From Actinocorallia populi (GTDB taxonomy: Bacteria > Actinomycetota > Actinomycetes > Streptosporangiales > Streptosporangiaceae): a stretch of 64,000 nucleotides of DNA. Positions 51,946 through 64,000 of this stretch are shown piece after piece. The translations under genes and the position numbers were made by a program. The stretch's first letter is position 1. Every line of letters begins with the position of its first letter. Location of the stretch: positions 434,001 to 498,000 of the forward strand of contig NZ_PVZV01000002.1 of assembly GCF_002995495.1 (NCBI RefSeq). Reading direction: 5' to 3'. The notes below the pieces were generated by a model. It searched no databases, had not been told where the DNA came from, and saw nothing but the letters and a program-made list of their open reading frames with translations.

Positions 51946-51958
51946 GGGGGATAGGGAC

Positions 51959-52903
51959 ATGGCAGAGATTCTCGTCCTCATCGACCACGCCGAAGGCGAG
52001 GTCAAGAAGGTATCGTTCGAGCTGCTCACCCTGGCGCGCAGCCTGGGTGAGGCCTCCGCCGTCTGGATCGGCCCCGGCTACGAGGCCGTCGCCGACAAGA
52101 TCGCCGAGTACGGCCCGGCCAAGGTCTACGTCGCCGCCGACTCCGAGCTCACCGAGTACGTGGTGGCTCCCAAGGTCGAGGTGCTCCAGCAGCTCGCCGC
52201 CGGCGCCGGCGCCGTCCTGGTCGCCGCCACCGGCGAGGGCAAGGAGATCGCGGGCCGCCTGGCGGTGCGCCTGGACTCCGGTGTGCTGACCGACGTCGTG
52301 GGCGTGACCCCCGACCTGGTCGCCGAGCACTCCGTCTTCGGCGGCTCGGTCATCGCGCACGCCAAGGTCGTCAAGGGCACCCCGGTCATCGCGGTCCGCC
52401 CGAACGCGATCGCGCTGGAGGCCGCTCCCGGCTCCCCGGCCGTCGAGCAGGTCTCGGTGGCGCTGTCCGACGCCGCCAAGGGCGCGAAGATCACCGAGCG
52501 CGTCGTGCAGGAGAAGGGCGAGCGCCCCGACCTGACCGAGGCCTCGATCGTCGTCTCCGGCGGCCGCGGCGTGGGCGGCGCGGAGAACTTCAAGGTCATC
52601 GAGGGCCTGGCCGACACCCTCGGCGCGGCCGTCGGCGCCTCCCGCGCCGCGACCGACGCCGGCTGGTACCCGCACCAGTTCCAGGTCGGCCAGACCGGCA
52701 AGACGGTCTCCCCGCAGCTGTACGTCGCCGCCGGCATCTCCGGCGCGATCCAGCACCGGGCCGGCATGCAGACCTCGAAGACCATCGTGGCCGTCAACAA
52801 GGACCCCGAGGCCCCGATCTTCGAGCTCGTCGACTTCGGCGTCGTGGGCGACCTCTTCCAGGTCGTCCCGCAGCTGACCGAGGAGATCACCAAGCGCAAG
52901 TGA
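51959..52903 (+). CDS. etfA: Electron transfer flavoprotein alpha subunit
   Basis: 314 residues. N-terminal half resembles EtfB ([26 protein letters not shown]). The C-terminal FAD domain (about 190-314) carries [69 protein letters not shown] and [21 protein letters not shown], all hallmark FAD-binding segments. Forms the heterodimeric flavoprotein with EtfB, in the cytoplasm. A perfect 13-bp hairpin follows the stop. Confidence 0.97.
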   Translation: MAEILVLIDHAEGEVKKVSFELLTLARSLGEASAVWIGPGYEAVADKIAEYGPAKVYVAADSELTEYVVAPKVEVLQQLAAGAGAVLVAATGEGKEIAGRLAVRLDSGVLTDVVGVTPDLVAEHSVFGGSVIAHAKVVKGTPVIAVRPNAIALEAAPGSPAVEQVSVALSDAAKGAKITERVVQEKGERPDLTEASIVVSGGRGVGGAENFKVIEGLADTLGAAVGASRAATDAGWYPHQFQVGQTGKTVSPQLYVAAGISGAIQHRAGMQTSKTIVAVNKDPEAPIFELVDFGVVGDLFQVVPQLTEEITKRK

Positions 52904-52920
52904 CGCCTGCCGATCCGTCC

Positions 52921-52951
52921 GGACGCCCCCGAGCCCTGCTCGGGGGCGTCC
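52921..52951. terminator. Strong hairpin terminator after etfBA, facing the MFS gene
   Basis: Perfect 13-bp arms GGACGCCCCCGAG (52921-52933) and CTCGGGGGCGTCC (52939-52951) with a 5-base loop. It lies between convergent etfA and the MFS gene and could serve both. Confidence 0.9.
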
Positions 52952-52981
52952 GTCGTCTCCGGTGGAGCGCTCCGCGGGCGG

Positions 52982-54172
52982 TCAGGCCGCGAGGGGCTCG
53001 GGGCGGCGCTCGGGGGCGGGGGCCGCGGCGAGGTCGGCGCCCTCGCGCAGGGGGAGGAAGCGGGCGGAGACCGCGATGACGGCGGACAGGGCGACGACCG
53101 GCCACAGGCCCGCGCGGACGGAGGACGCCTCGGCGACGGCGCTGACGGCGACGGGGCCGAGCAGCAGGCCGCCGTAGCCCATCGCGCCGACCTGGGCGAC
53201 GGACGCGGCGGAGCGGCCGGGGGCGGCGGTGCCGGCCAGCGACAACATCGTCGGGACGATCGTGCAGACCGCCAGGCCGGTGAGGAAGAAGCCGGCCAGC
53301 GCCACGGGGAGGCCGGGCGCCAGCAGCACCACCGCCATGCCCGCGGCGGTGCCCGTGCCCGCCCAGGTGAGGAGGGCGCGGGTGCCCAGCAGGACGCGCA
53401 GGCGGTCGCCGAAGAGGCGGCCGCAGAGCATGGCGGCCTCGAACAGCGGGTAGCCCAGGGCGGCCAGGGCCTGGCTCGCGTGCAGGTCGTCGTGCAGGAA
53501 CAGGCCGCTCCAGTCGGCGATGGCGCCTTCGGTCATGAACGCCAGGAACGTCAGGGCGCCCAGCAGGTAGACCAGCAGCGGCAGGCGCCTCCGGCGGCCG
53601 CCGGAGGCGTCCTGGAGGGCCGGGGGGTCGGGCAGGTAGGTGCGGCCCAGCAGCGCCATCAGCGGCAGCGCCGCCAGCCCGGCGAGCAGCAGCGACGCGG
53701 TGAACGACCAGCCGAGCGCGGCGGTGCCCGAACCCAGCAGCCCGCCGGTCATGGCGCCCGCGCACCAGCCCGCGTGCATCCCGCTCATCAGCGGGCGGCC
53801 GTGCGCCCGTTCGACCACCGACGCCTGGGCGTTCATCGCGACGTCCGTCACGCCGAAGGCCATGCCGAACAGGGCGACGCCCGCCAGCAGGAGCGGGTGG
53901 GACGGGGCGAGGGCCACCAGCGCGACCGAGAGCGCGGTCAGCGGGGCGGCGACCCGCAGGGCGGGGCGGCTCCCGAACCGGGAGATGACCACGCGCAGGC
54001 CCTGCATGGCGACGACGGCGGCGACGCCCCACACCAGCAGGACGACGCCGACGCCGCCCGCGTCCAGGGCGAACCGCTCCTTCAGCGCGGGCATCCGCAC
54101 GACCCACACGCCGGTCATCAGACCGGCCGCGGCGAAGGTCAGGAACGTGCCCGTACGGGCGCGGAACAGCAT
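52982..54172 (-). CDS. MFS transporter
   Basis: 396 residues from ATG 54172, with AAGGAG 9 bases upstream. Twelve hydrophobic segments of an MFS_1 protein: [27 protein letters not shown] in the first, [20 protein letters not shown] as loop 2-3 motif, [40 protein letters not shown] in spans 4-5. The DVAMNAQ...MSxMHAxxxxG pattern resembles the YbjJ/FucP-like subgroup. Substrate unknown. Downstream of the TetR gene on the same strand (216 bases between), so likely under its control. Confidence 0.92.
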   Translation of the reverse strand: MLFRARTGTFLTFAAAGLMTGVWVVRMPALKERFALDAGGVGVVLLVWGVAAVVAMQGLRVVISRFGSRPALRVAAPLTALSVALVALAPSHPLLLAGVALFGMAFGVTDVAMNAQASVVERAHGRPLMSGMHAGWCAGAMTGGLLGSGTAALGWSFTASLLLAGLAALPLMALLGRTYLPDPPALQDASGGRRRRLPLLVYLLGALTFLAFMTEGAIADWSGLFLHDDLHASQALAALGYPLFEAAMLCGRLFGDRLRVLLGTRALLTWAGTGTAAGMAVVLLAPGLPVALAGFFLTGLAVCTIVPTMLSLAGTAAPGRSAASVAQVGAMGYGGLLLGPVAVSAVAEASSVRAGLWPVVALSAVIAVSARFLPLREGADLAAAPAPERRPEPLAA

Positions 54173-54388
54173 GATCGAACACTCCTTGCACACAGACGCG
54201 TCCGGCGGCGCACGCCCGCCGGGCGAAAGAAGAGGACAGGTGGTGGGTGGAGAGGCGTCCGGGGACCGGCCCGGCGTCCGGGGCCGCTGGATCCGCCGTC
54301 CGCGAAGGGGCGCGGGGCGGCCGGGGTTCGGAGGGGCCGGATCGAGCGGCCGGTCCACGGCCTCCGGGGCCGGGATCAGGCCGGAGGG

Positions 54389-54904
54389 TCAGTCGAGCAG
54401 GTCGAGGAGGCGTCGTCGCAGCGCGGTGTACTGCTCGGGGGAGAACCGGCCCGAGCCGTGGGCGACGACCTCCCACAGGCCCTCCGCGGCCAGGCGGACG
54501 ACCATCGCGGTCAGCGGGTCGGCGTCCTCGGCGTCATCCCTGCGGTGCCAGCGGTCCATGGCCGCGCGCAGCGGCGCGGCCAGTTCGGGCGTCGCGGCGG
54601 CGGCGGTGATCGCCGCCCAGCGGCGTTCGCTGCGCTCCCCCTCGGGGGCCGCGATGATGGCGAAGGTGGCCTCGACGAAGGCGCGGGTGAACGAACCCTG
54701 GTCGTACTGCTCGACCAGGGCGTCGAACTCGGCGATCACCCGGTCGACCAGGGCCGTGACCAGCGCCTCCTTGGTGGGGAAGTGGTACAGCAGCCCGCCC
54801 TTGCTGACCCCGGCGCGCTCGGCGACGGCGTTCAGCGTCAACGCCTGGGTGCCGTGCTCCAGCAGCACGGACTCGGCGGCGTCGAGGAGGGCGTCACGTT
54901 TCAT
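54389..54904 (-). CDS. TetR/AcrR family transcriptional regulator
   Basis: 171 residues. TetR_N HTH at the very start: RDALLDAAESVLLEHGTQALTLNAVAERAGVSKGGLLYHFPTKEALVTALVDRVI, including the GVSKGGLLYHFPTKEAL motif of the TetR_C_37-type group. The rest is the helical ligand domain. A 28-bp perfect palindrome lies 7 bases upstream of its ATG, strong evidence of autorepression. Its likely second target is the MFS gene. Confidence 0.94.
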   Translation of the reverse strand: MKRDALLDAAESVLLEHGTQALTLNAVAERAGVSKGGLLYHFPTKEALVTALVDRVIAEFDALVEQYDQGSFTRAFVEATFAIIAAPEGERSERRWAAITAAAATPELAAPLRAAMDRWHRRDDAEDADPLTAMVVRLAAEGLWEVVAHGSGRFSPEQYTALRRRLLDLLD

Positions 54905-54911
54905 GGCGACT

Positions 54912-54939
54912 CGACTGTACCGTCCGGACGGTACAGTCG
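54912..54939. promoter_or_regulatory. 28-bp perfect palindrome, TetR operator
   Basis: Completely symmetric: half-site CGACTGTACCGTCC (54912-54925) and its exact complement GGACGGTACAGTCG (54926-54939), no spacer. It is placed between the TetR gene start (54904) and the divergent cysteine desulfurase start (55012). The core TACCGTCCGGACGGTA is of the kind bound by AcrR-like TetR proteins. Confidence 0.9.
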
Positions 54940-55011
54940 CAAACCGGCTCCTCCGCAGCCGGCCCGGGCAGCGAGTAGGATTGGACGACTCTGGAGGAGG
55001 AGGGAAGCGCC

Positions 55012-56169
55012 GTGCCGTATCTCGACCATGCGGCGACGACGCCGATGCTCCCCGAGGCCGTCGCCGCGATGACCGGGCAGCTCGGCAGGGTGGGCAACCC
55101 CTCGTCGCTGCACGCCCCCGGCCGCCGGGCCCGCCAGGTCGTCGAGGAGTCCCGCGAGATCATCGCCGCGGCGTTCGGCGCCCGCCCCTCCGAGGTGGTC
55201 TTCACCAGCGGCGGCACCGAGTCCGACAACCTGGCGGTCAAGGGCCTGTACTGGAAGGGCCGCGCCGAGGGGCGCCGCCGCGTCATCGCCGGTGCCGTCG
55301 AGCACCACGCGGTGCTGGACGCCGTGCACTGGCTGGCCGAGCACGAGGGCGCCGAGGTGGTGCTGCTGCCGCCCGACGGCCGCGGCCGCATCCTGCCCGA
55401 GACCCTCGCCGAGGCGCTCACCGACGACACCGCCCTGGTCACCGTGATGTGGGCGAACAACGAGGTCGGCACCGTCCAGCCCGTCGCCGAGCTCGCCGGG
55501 CTCGCCCGCGCCCGCGGTGTTCCGTTCCACTCCGACGCGGTGCAGGCGGCCGGCGTCCTGGACGTGCGCCTGGACGGCGGCGGGGGGCCGGCCCCCGACG
55601 CGCTGACGATCAGCGCGCACAAGCTCGGCGGCCCGCTGGGCGTGGGCGCCCTCCTGCTGGCCAGGGGCGTGGACCCCATCCCCGTCCTGCACGGCGGCGG
55701 CCAGGAGCGCGACGTGCGCTCCGGCACCCTCGACACCCCCGCCATCGCCGGTTTCGCCGCCGCGGTGGAGGCCGCCGTGTCCCGCCGCGAGGAGTCCGCC
55801 CGCCGCCTGTCGGCCCTGCGCGACGAGCTGATCGCCCGCGTCCGCGCCGCCGTTCCCGACGCGGTCCTCAACGGCGACCCGGTCGACCGCCTGCCCGGCA
55901 ACGCCCACTTCTCCTTCCCCGGCTGCGAGGGCGACGCGCTCCTGATGCTCCTGGACGCCCAGGGCATCGCCTGCTCGACCGGCTCGGCGTGCTCGGCCGG
56001 GGTCGCCCAGCCCAGCCACGTCCTGCTCGCCATGGGCCTGTCCTCCGAGCAGGCGCGCGGCAGCCTGCGCTTCTCCCTCGGCCACACCTCCACCTCCGCC
56101 GACCTCGCCCCCCTGACCGAGGCCCTGCCCGCGGCCGTCGAGCGCGCCCGCCGCGCCGGCCTCACCTGA
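55012..56169 (+). CDS. Cysteine desulfurase (IscS/NifS-type)
   Basis: 385 residues from GTG 55012, with a long GGAGGAGGAGGGAAG site upstream. PLP enzyme of fold type [19 protein letters not shown] at the start, [40 protein letters not shown]-Lys in [14 protein letters not shown], and the catalytic loop [23 protein letters not shown] with the persulfide Cys. It supplies sulfur from cysteine, most directly here to MnmA, encoded about 3 kb downstream. The gene symbol is left open because several iscS-like paralogues exist in actinobacteria. Confidence 0.96.
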   Translation: MPYLDHAATTPMLPEAVAAMTGQLGRVGNPSSLHAPGRRARQVVEESREIIAAAFGARPSEVVFTSGGTESDNLAVKGLYWKGRAEGRRRVIAGAVEHHAVLDAVHWLAEHEGAEVVLLPPDGRGRILPETLAEALTDDTALVTVMWANNEVGTVQPVAELAGLARARGVPFHSDAVQAAGVLDVRLDGGGGPAPDALTISAHKLGGPLGVGALLLARGVDPIPVLHGGGQERDVRSGTLDTPAIAGFAAAVEAAVSRREESARRLSALRDELIARVRAAVPDAVLNGDPVDRLPGNAHFSFPGCEGDALLMLLDAQGIACSTGSACSAGVAQPSHVLLAMGLSSEQARGSLRFSLGHTSTSADLAPLTEALPAAVERARRAGLT

Positions 56170-56174
56170 GCGCC

Positions 56175-57167
56175 TCAGGGGTCGACCGGCCGGGCCGAGT
56201 CCCACAGCGCGTTGAAGCCGCGCACCCGCTCCCTGACCCGGTCCGCCTGGAGCACCAGGCGGGTGTTGACGATGACGGGCCGCTCGTCCTCGGAGAGGCG
56301 GGAGGTGGGGGTCGACTCGTAGCTGATGTCGCCGTCGAAGACGACGAAGTCGAACATCGTGCTGCGGGGGATGCCCACGGCCGTGGTCGGGTCGAACAGC
56401 CTGACCTCGATGCCGGCCTCCCGCTGCAGCCGGCACATCCGCAGGAAGAGCGGGTCGTCGGCCAGGTCGCTGCGGTCGATGATGAAGACCCGCCGGATGT
56501 GGACCCCGCGCTTCTGCACGGCCTCCCGCTGCAGGTCCAGATAGCGCTGGCCCAGATCGGTGTGCCAGAAGCCGCGGTCGAAGCCGCGGCCGCCCGCGTC
56601 GACCGTGCCGAGGCTGGTGGCGTCCAGGCCGCGCTGGACGTTCTGGGTCAGCGCCAGCAGCCAGTCCCGGTCCTCGCCCTCGTAGGACACGCTGCCGCCG
56701 TCGCTGAGCTCCTTGAGGAAGAGCGACAGGCGGTTGATCTCCGTCTCGGCGAACCGGTGCACGATCGGCACGGTCGTCTCCTTGATCTCGGTGGAGTAGC
56801 GCACCAGCCGGATGACCTGGTCGGTGCGCAGCGCCGAGGCCTCCACCAGCCCGAACAGCTCGGTCGCCTCGTTGATCTGGGAGAACCCCTGCCGCATCCG
56901 CTCGTCGAGCCGGGCGTGGTGGTCGCTCTGCCGCGCGTCCATGGTGCGCACCCGCAGGTCGAAGTCCATCATGAACTGGACGACCAGCGTGACCCCGCCG
57001 ATGAACACCGAGATGAGCAGTTCCCACAGCAGCCCGCCGGAGCCGTCCCCCTCGGTGGCCACCGAGGTGAGCGCGAAGGCGACACCACCGCTGAACACGG
57101 CGACCAGGATCTTCAGCAGGATCCCGGGCGGCTGGAAACGCGGCGCGTCGGGAGGCGGAGCGTTCAC
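56175..57167 (-). CDS. Membrane protein with PLD-like C-terminal domain, function unknown
   Basis: 330 residues from GTG 57167, supported by AAGGGGG 10 bases upstream; ATG 57203 is in frame. Two N-terminal membrane helices (ILLKILVAVFSGGVAFALTSV and GLLWELLISVFIGGVTLVVQFMM), a coiled-coil-like region with MDARQSDHHARLDERMRQGFSQINEATELFGLVE (about 80-120), then a cytoplasmic alpha/beta domain: HIRRVFIIDRSDLADDPLFLRMCRLQREAGIEVRLFDP and FDFVVFDGDISYES. That end resembles catalytically dead phospholipase-D-like sensor domains (no HxK motif). Possibly a signalling protein working with the methyltransferase 150 bases upstream. Confidence 0.8.
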   Translation of the reverse strand: MNAPPPDAPRFQPPGILLKILVAVFSGGVAFALTSVATEGDGSGGLLWELLISVFIGGVTLVVQFMMDFDLRVRTMDARQSDHHARLDERMRQGFSQINEATELFGLVEASALRTDQVIRLVRYSTEIKETTVPIVHRFAETEINRLSLFLKELSDGGSVSYEGEDRDWLLALTQNVQRGLDATSLGTVDAGGRGFDRGFWHTDLGQRYLDLQREAVQKRGVHIRRVFIIDRSDLADDPLFLRMCRLQREAGIEVRLFDPTTAVGIPRSTMFDFVVFDGDISYESTPTSRLSEDERPVIVNTRLVLQADRVRERVRGFNALWDSARPVDP

Positions 57168-57324
57168 GTCTGCCGACCCCCTTTTCCGGGGTAAGCCGGT
57201 CATGTCTCCGGCTCGTGGATATTCTCCACTGTCGTTAAATCCAAAACACCTGTCAATATCGCGGCGATATGGCCGTGCTTTCTGGGGAAACAGACCCTGC
57301 ACTTTGTGTCTTTCGCCACAAGAC

Positions 57325-58113
57325 TCAGGACCGGCCGCCGGGCCGCCGTCCGTCCGGGGCCTCGCGTTTGCGGCCGCAGGCCAGGATCATGCCGGTGTAC
57401 CCCTGGCGGAGGGGGGCCTCGCCGGGGCTCTCGCGGGTGAGGACCAGGTCGTCCTCCACGAGACCGGCGAGGCAGGCGCGCAGGTCGGCCTCGGTGACGG
57501 GGACGGCGGGGAAGAACAGGTCGCCGACGAGGTACCCCTGGGAGTTCTCCATGAAGGCCGCCGCGAACGGGGCGCCGGGGACGAGGCCGGCGAGGAAGCG
57601 GAGCAGGGCGGCGCGGAAGTCCGCCTCGTCGGCGGAGATGGATTCGGCGACGAAGAACATCGTGCCCAGCTCCCACCGCTCGCGGGGCAGCTCGAAGACG
57701 CTGCCGGACTCGACCCGCGCGCGTGCGGCCAGCAGCCGGGCGGGATCGGCGATCTCGCGGTAGCCGTCCTTGGGGCGCAGCTCCGCCCAGAAGGGGTCCC
57801 AGACCGGGGAGTAGCCGGGGACCTCCGCTTCCAGCCACCTGCGGTTGGCCGCGGAGTACTCGACGAGGGCGATCTCCGCGCAGAAGGGCAGCATGGTCAG
57901 CGCCGGGTAGAGGTTGGTGCCGGACCCGACGTCGACGCCGCGCAGCCCGGTGCGCCCGCGCAGCCGCGCCAGGAAGAAGTCCCCCGCGGCGGAGGCGAAG
58001 CGGAGGTCGTCCTTCCTGGCCTCGGCGTAGTTGTGCCGGAGGTAGAACGCGGAGTCGAAGCGGTCCCAGTCGGCGGCCGGATCACCGTCCGGGGCGGGTG
58101 AGGACGTGGGCAT
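57325..58113 (-). CDS. SAM-dependent methyltransferase, SCO2525/NNMT-like
   Basis: 262 residues. Starts with an acidic tail, then WDRFDSAFYLRHNYAEARKDDLRFASAAGDFFLARL, the WDxFDxxxYxxxNY beginning of SCO2525 and NNMT/PNMT/TEMT-family methyltransferases. The SAM site is GLRGVDVGSGTNLYPALTMLPFCAEIALVEYSAANRRWL, and the family LGTMFFVAESISADEADFRAALLRFL segment follows. Small-molecule N- or S-methylation is typical. It sits between two genes of unknown function on the same strand, with small gaps, so the three probably form an operon. Confidence 0.88.
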   Translation of the reverse strand: MPTSSPAPDGDPAADWDRFDSAFYLRHNYAEARKDDLRFASAAGDFFLARLRGRTGLRGVDVGSGTNLYPALTMLPFCAEIALVEYSAANRRWLEAEVPGYSPVWDPFWAELRPKDGYREIADPARLLAARARVESGSVFELPRERWELGTMFFVAESISADEADFRAALLRFLAGLVPGAPFAAAFMENSQGYLVGDLFFPAVPVTEADLRACLAGLVEDDLVLTRESPGEAPLRQGYTGMILACGRKREAPDGRRPGGRS

Positions 58114-58132
58114 CGCCGGACCCCGCGGGACG

Positions 58133-59146
58133 TCAGCGGCGGTAGGGGGCGAGGGACTGCCAGGCGGGATCGGGGCGGGACTCGACCCTGGCGCGGCCCT
58201 CGGGCCAGGCGGCGGCGAACTGGTCGAGGGCGGGCAGGGCGCCGGAGTCGGGGTCGGCGTAGAAGTGCAGGACGCGGCGCCCGTCGCCGGTCTCGCGCAG
58301 GGCGAGGACGGCGCCGGCCAGGGACTCCAGGTCCGCTTCGGCGCGGCGGAGAGCCGAGGCGGAGGGTTCGACCGGCAGGAGGTCGGGGTTGCTGTGCGCG
58401 TACGGCAGGGAGACGGCGACGTGGACGTCGCACAGCGGGTGGTCCTGGCGGTGCAGCGGGAAGCGGACCGCCAGGTGGGCGGGGTGGCCTCGGGGGGTGC
58501 GGCCTTCGCCCGTGAGCCACGCCCCCTGCTTAAAAGGCTCTGCTATCTGCTCCACGACCGAGGCCAGGAGGTTGGGGGGCAGGGAGTCGATGGGCGGCTC
58601 GACGGCGATGGAGACCGCGCCGATCCAGCGGGCCACGTCGTCCTCGCCCAGGGCGAGGTCCAGCACCCGGAAGGCGACCTGCAGCCGGACGTCCTCGTCC
58701 ACGAACAGGAAGTCGGGGTGGTAGGCGGAGATGTCGACGCGGGCGCGGGCGGAGTCGACGCGCATGCCGAGCTTGACGTAGGAGAGGTCGAACTCGTGGT
58801 CGCCGAACGCGAGCCGGCCGGTGAGCCGGTCGAGGTCGGCCTGGCGGGCGGCGTGGAACGTCCACGGGTCGCGCTTGGGCCGCTTCTTGCGCCAGCGCTC
58901 GGCCGCGCCGCGGGGCTCGGCCAGGCCGCCCCCGGTGAGGGTGAGGACGCGCCGCTCGGCGTCGAGTTCCCACGCCAGCTCCGGATGGATGGCCCTGACC
59001 AGCCCGTCGAGCCGCTCCCGCAGCTCGTCGGGAACGGTCTCGCCCGCGTTCTCGAGCCGCTCCCGCAGGTCCGGCCACTGCTCCCAGAACGCGCTGATGG
59101 CGGCGGACGCGGAGGCGCCGCCGCGCGATCGCTTGAAGATGCCCAT
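58133..59146 (-). CDS. DUF695-like domain protein of unknown function
   Basis: 337 residues from ATG 59146 ([14 protein letters not shown]); ATG 59158 would add four residues. No signal peptide or membrane helix. A first domain (about 20-230) has [55 protein letters not shown]; the last 100 residues ([45 protein letters not shown]) resemble DUF695, in which FYADP-type strands and a final W...Y pair recur. Role unknown. Its stop is 20 bases before the methyltransferase start, suggesting co-transcription. Confidence 0.75.
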   Translation of the reverse strand: MGIFKRSRGGASASAAISAFWEQWPDLRERLENAGETVPDELRERLDGLVRAIHPELAWELDAERRVLTLTGGGLAEPRGAAERWRKKRPKRDPWTFHAARQADLDRLTGRLAFGDHEFDLSYVKLGMRVDSARARVDISAYHPDFLFVDEDVRLQVAFRVLDLALGEDDVARWIGAVSIAVEPPIDSLPPNLLASVVEQIAEPFKQGAWLTGEGRTPRGHPAHLAVRFPLHRQDHPLCDVHVAVSLPYAHSNPDLLPVEPSASALRRAEADLESLAGAVLALRETGDGRRVLHFYADPDSGALPALDQFAAAWPEGRARVESRPDPAWQSLAPYRR

Positions 59147-59214
59147 ATCGCCGACCATGCTACGGCCTCCGGGCGGCACCGAGGGGAGGCGCCGCCGGAT
59201 ATCCTGGCGGGACC

Positions 59215-60282
59215 ATGACTCTTCGCGTGCTCGCCGCCATGTCCGGCGGCGTCGACTCCGCAGTGGCCGCCGCCCGGGTGGCCGAAGCCGGGCACGACGT
59301 CACCGGCGTGCACATGGCCCTGTCCGCCAATCCGAAGTCCTACCGGACGGGCGCGCGCGGCTGCTGCACCGTCGAGGACTCCCGGGACGCCCGCCGCGCC
59401 GCCGACGTGATCGGCATCCCCTTCTACGTGTGGGACCTGGCCGAGCGCTTCGACCAGGACGTGGTCGAGGACTTCGTCGCCGAGTACGCGGCGGGCCGCA
59501 CGCCCAACCCGTGCCTGCGCTGCAACGAGAAGATCAAGTTCGCCGCGCTGCTCGACCGGGCGCTGGCCCTGGGCTTCGACGCGGTCTGCACCGGCCACTA
59601 CGCCCAGGTGGCGGACGGCGTGCTGCGGCGCGGCGTGGACGGGGGCAAGGACCAGTCGTACGTGCTGGCGGTGTGCACCCGCGAGCAGCTGCGGCACGCG
59701 ATCTTCCCGCTGGGCGGCACCACCAAGGCCGACATCCGGCTGGAGGCGGCGCGGCGCGGGCTGCAGGTGGCCGACAAGCCCGACAGCCACGACATCTGCT
59801 TCATCGCCGACGGCGACACCCGGGCGTTCCTGGCCGGGCGGCTGGGCGCCGAGAAGGGCCCGATCGTCGACGAGACGGGACGGACCGTGGGCGAGCACGA
59901 GGGCGCGTACGGCTTCACCGTCGGCCAGCGCAAGGGACTGCGGATCGGCACCCCGGCGCCGGACGGCAGGCCGCGCTACGTGCTCGACATCTCACCGGTC
60001 ACCAACACGGTGCGGGTCGGGCCGCGCGAGGCGCTGGACGTCGGGGAGATCCTGGGGGAGCGGCTGGTCGGCCTGGACGGGCCGCTGCCCGCGCGCTGCC
60101 AGGTGCAGTTGCGGGCCCACGGCGCCGTCCACGACTGCGAGCCGGCCGTCGAGGACGGCGTGCTGCGGCTGCGGCTGCTGACCCCCGCCCAGGGCGTGGC
60201 GCCCGGCCAGGCGGCGGTGCTCTACGACGGCGACACCGTGCTGGGATCGGCGACGATCTCGTCCGCGGCGCCGGTGGCCTGA
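59215..60282 (+). CDS. mnmA: tRNA-specific 2-thiouridylase MnmA
   Basis: 355 residues. PP-loop ATP site [16 protein letters not shown] at the start, [31 protein letters not shown], first catalytic Cys in [25 protein letters not shown], second Cys in [14 protein letters not shown], then [28 protein letters not shown]. It thiolates U34 in tRNAs for Lys, Glu and Gln with sulfur relayed from cysteine desulfurase. Its 3' end overlaps the convergent SemiSWEET gene by 61 bases. Confidence 0.97.
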   Translation: MTLRVLAAMSGGVDSAVAAARVAEAGHDVTGVHMALSANPKSYRTGARGCCTVEDSRDARRAADVIGIPFYVWDLAERFDQDVVEDFVAEYAAGRTPNPCLRCNEKIKFAALLDRALALGFDAVCTGHYAQVADGVLRRGVDGGKDQSYVLAVCTREQLRHAIFPLGGTTKADIRLEAARRGLQVADKPDSHDICFIADGDTRAFLAGRLGAEKGPIVDETGRTVGEHEGAYGFTVGQRKGLRIGTPAPDGRPRYVLDISPVTNTVRVGPREALDVGEILGERLVGLDGPLPARCQVQLRAHGAVHDCEPAVEDGVLRLRLLTPAQGVAPGQAAVLYDGDTVLGSATISSAAPVA

Positions 60283-60533
60283 GCCCGCGCCGGGGACCAC
60301 GTCTTGAAGGCCGCGATGGCCAGCAGGGCGAGCAGGGTCAGGGCGTTGGCCACGGCGATCGCGGCGTCGCCGCGCGCCAGCCCGTAGGCCAGCCACAGGC
60401 CGACCCCGCAGGTCAGCAGGGCCAGGTAGACCCAGGAGAAGTCGTCGGTGGACCGGGTCCGCCAGGTCCGCAGCAGCTGCGGAAGCCAGCAGCCGGTGGT
60501 GAGCGCGCCCGCGACCAGACCGAGGATGGTCAT
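60222..60533 (-). CDS. SemiSWEET-type PQ-loop transporter
   Basis: 103 residues from ATG 60533. Three hydrophobic helices with the PQ motif in [53 protein letters not shown], the pattern of SemiSWEETs (half-size SWEET sugar transporters that act as dimers). Substrate probably a small sugar, but PQ-loop proteins of this size also carry other solutes. Its C-terminal 20 codons overlap the end of mnmA on the opposite strand, an unusual amount of shared coding sequence. Confidence 0.88.
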   Translation of the reverse strand: MTILGLVAGALTTGCWLPQLLRTWRTRSTDDFSWVYLALLTCGVGLWLAYGLARGDAAIAVANALTLLALLAIAAFKTWSPARAQATGAADEIVADPSTVSPS

Positions 60534-60627
60534 CACTCTTGAGGAACCCCTTCGCAACGCCTGCGGGACCGTTCCAGGAGAGTAACCCACGTCACATTCT
60601 CTTGTCCGGAGAAACTCCGGAAAACCG

Positions 60628-61197
60628 CTAAGAACCGGGACGAGGGCTGAAAGGGGCTTCCGGCGGCGCGGTCGCGCCGACCGCCTCCTCGCCCAGGTCG
60701 AGCGCCGCCTCCAGGACGGGCAGCAGCCGGTCGGGGAGCCCCTCCCGCGGGATCTTCACGGCCGACTGGACGCCCACCGTGACGAGCAGGTGCTCGGAGA
60801 CGGCCAGCACGGTGGCCGCGACGGGGTCGAAGAGGGCGCCTTCGCCCACGCCGATGAGCAGGGTCTTCTCGCCTTCGACGAAGCCGTGGACCTCCCACAG
60901 GTCCAGGCCCGTCTTCGGCGCGTACCGCCGCTGGTAGGAGACGACGAGAGCCGCGGGCCTCCTCTTCGGGGAGACCTGGAAGCGCACCCCGTGCGTCTCC
61001 TCCTGGGCGTCGGCGGTGCACTTCCCGACCGGGCCGTCCAGCGCCTTCTCGACGGCCGCGCGGGGGAGCTCCCCGCACGCGTCGGGGCGCGGCAGCACGC
61101 GGAGCGAGCGGGAACCGGGAGGGGAGTACCCTCCGCAGGCCGCCGTCAGGGCGAGGCAGGCCGCGACCAACGGACGGACCAACGGACGCGCGGGCAT
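60628..61197 (-). CDS. Lipoprotein of unknown function
   Basis: 189 residues from ATG 61197. Lipoprotein signal peptide PLVRPLVAACLALTAAC with lipobox LTAAC. The mature part has two Cys (DACGELPRAAVEKAL, GKCTADAQ), a DUF3558-like opening pattern in which CxxLP and GxC flank a helix, and C-terminal strands with GLPDRLLPVLEAALDL. Small actinobacterial lipoproteins of this kind are of unknown role. Divergent from the MetE-like gene with only 36 bases between starts. Confidence 0.83.
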   Translation of the reverse strand: MPARPLVRPLVAACLALTAACGGYSPPGSRSLRVLPRPDACGELPRAAVEKALDGPVGKCTADAQEETHGVRFQVSPKRRPAALVVSYQRRYAPKTGLDLWEVHGFVEGEKTLLIGVGEGALFDPVAATVLAVSEHLLVTVGVQSAVKIPREGLPDRLLPVLEAALDLGEEAVGATAPPEAPFSPRPGS

Positions 61198-61233
61198 GCC
61201 GCGCAGGATAGGGCACTGCCCGCACCCGGCAGA

Positions 61234-64000
<2,767 letters not shown>

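Noticed and set aside
52921-52951. Regulatory palindrome between etfA and the MFS gene
   Set aside because: Placed directly after two convergent stop codons with a tight 5-base loop, it is better explained as a terminator.

Overview
The window is a single 64-kb stretch of very GC-rich chromosome. Third codon positions are almost always G or C, GTG and TTG starts are frequent, and neighbouring genes often overlap by 1-10 bases. The gene content (SigE-family ECF sigma factor, Ser/Thr kinases with membrane tails, the SAM-methyltransferase family typical of actinomycetes, an SCO2525-like methyltransferase, an ArsR/SRPBCC pair, SoxR with its box) points to a filamentous actinomycete, plausibly of the Streptosporangiales. 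No rRNA, tRNA, CRISPR array, IS element or phage gene was found.

Layout. 1-10.1 kb: a truncated Ser/Thr kinase, a dead flavoprotein fragment, a GNAT acetyltransferase, a five-gene branched-chain-amino-acid-type ABC importer (livF-G-H-M plus lipoprotein), a divergent PucR-type regulator, and a second kinase whose catalytic HRD reads HRE. 10.1-14.6 kb: an MpaB-type oxygenase with a divergent TetR sharing a perfect operator, then a SoxR module (quinone oxidoreductase and MFS exporter divergent from soxR). 14.6-24.4 kb: assorted single genes: an NAD(P)-binding protein, a biotinyl/carboxyltransferase fusion, MarR, GNAT, ArsR plus SRPBCC, VOC, a methyltransferase, a secreted beta-propeller and a subtilisin. 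24.4-28.8 kb: a xanthine-dehydrogenase-type molybdenum enzyme with its cofactor nucleotidyltransferase, preceded by fragments of hydroxyisourate hydrolase and uricase.

28.9-40.2 kb: a surface-glycan region. Seven genes overlap end to start (GT2, CelD/FemAB-like, GT2, polysaccharide deacetylase, flippase, large membrane protein, GT2), followed by a small membrane protein; a secreted protein lies downstream and trehalose synthase upstream. 40.2-47.0 kb: a lipoprotein, an ECF sigma factor with a membrane-anchored partner, and a SNF2 helicase with a SWIM-domain partner. 47.0-51 kb: a short-chain dehydrogenase, an acyl-ACP desaturase and a third kinase. 51.1-64 kb: a gene order that I recall as conserved across actinobacteria (etfB-etfA, cysteine desulfurase, mnmA, MetE-like protein, ligA), interrupted by lineage-specific insertions (TetR/MFS, a membrane protein/methyltransferase/DUF695-like cassette, SemiSWEET, a lipoprotein).

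The most rewarding points are: gene scars of a lost uricolytic pathway beside an intact xanthine dehydrogenase; the end-to-end coupled glycan operon; several perfect operators beside their regulators (SoxR, two TetR, ArsR); and at least two further gene remnants (a PPOX flavoprotein and a BtrH-like protein). Family names come from recognising motifs by eye; no database search was run.
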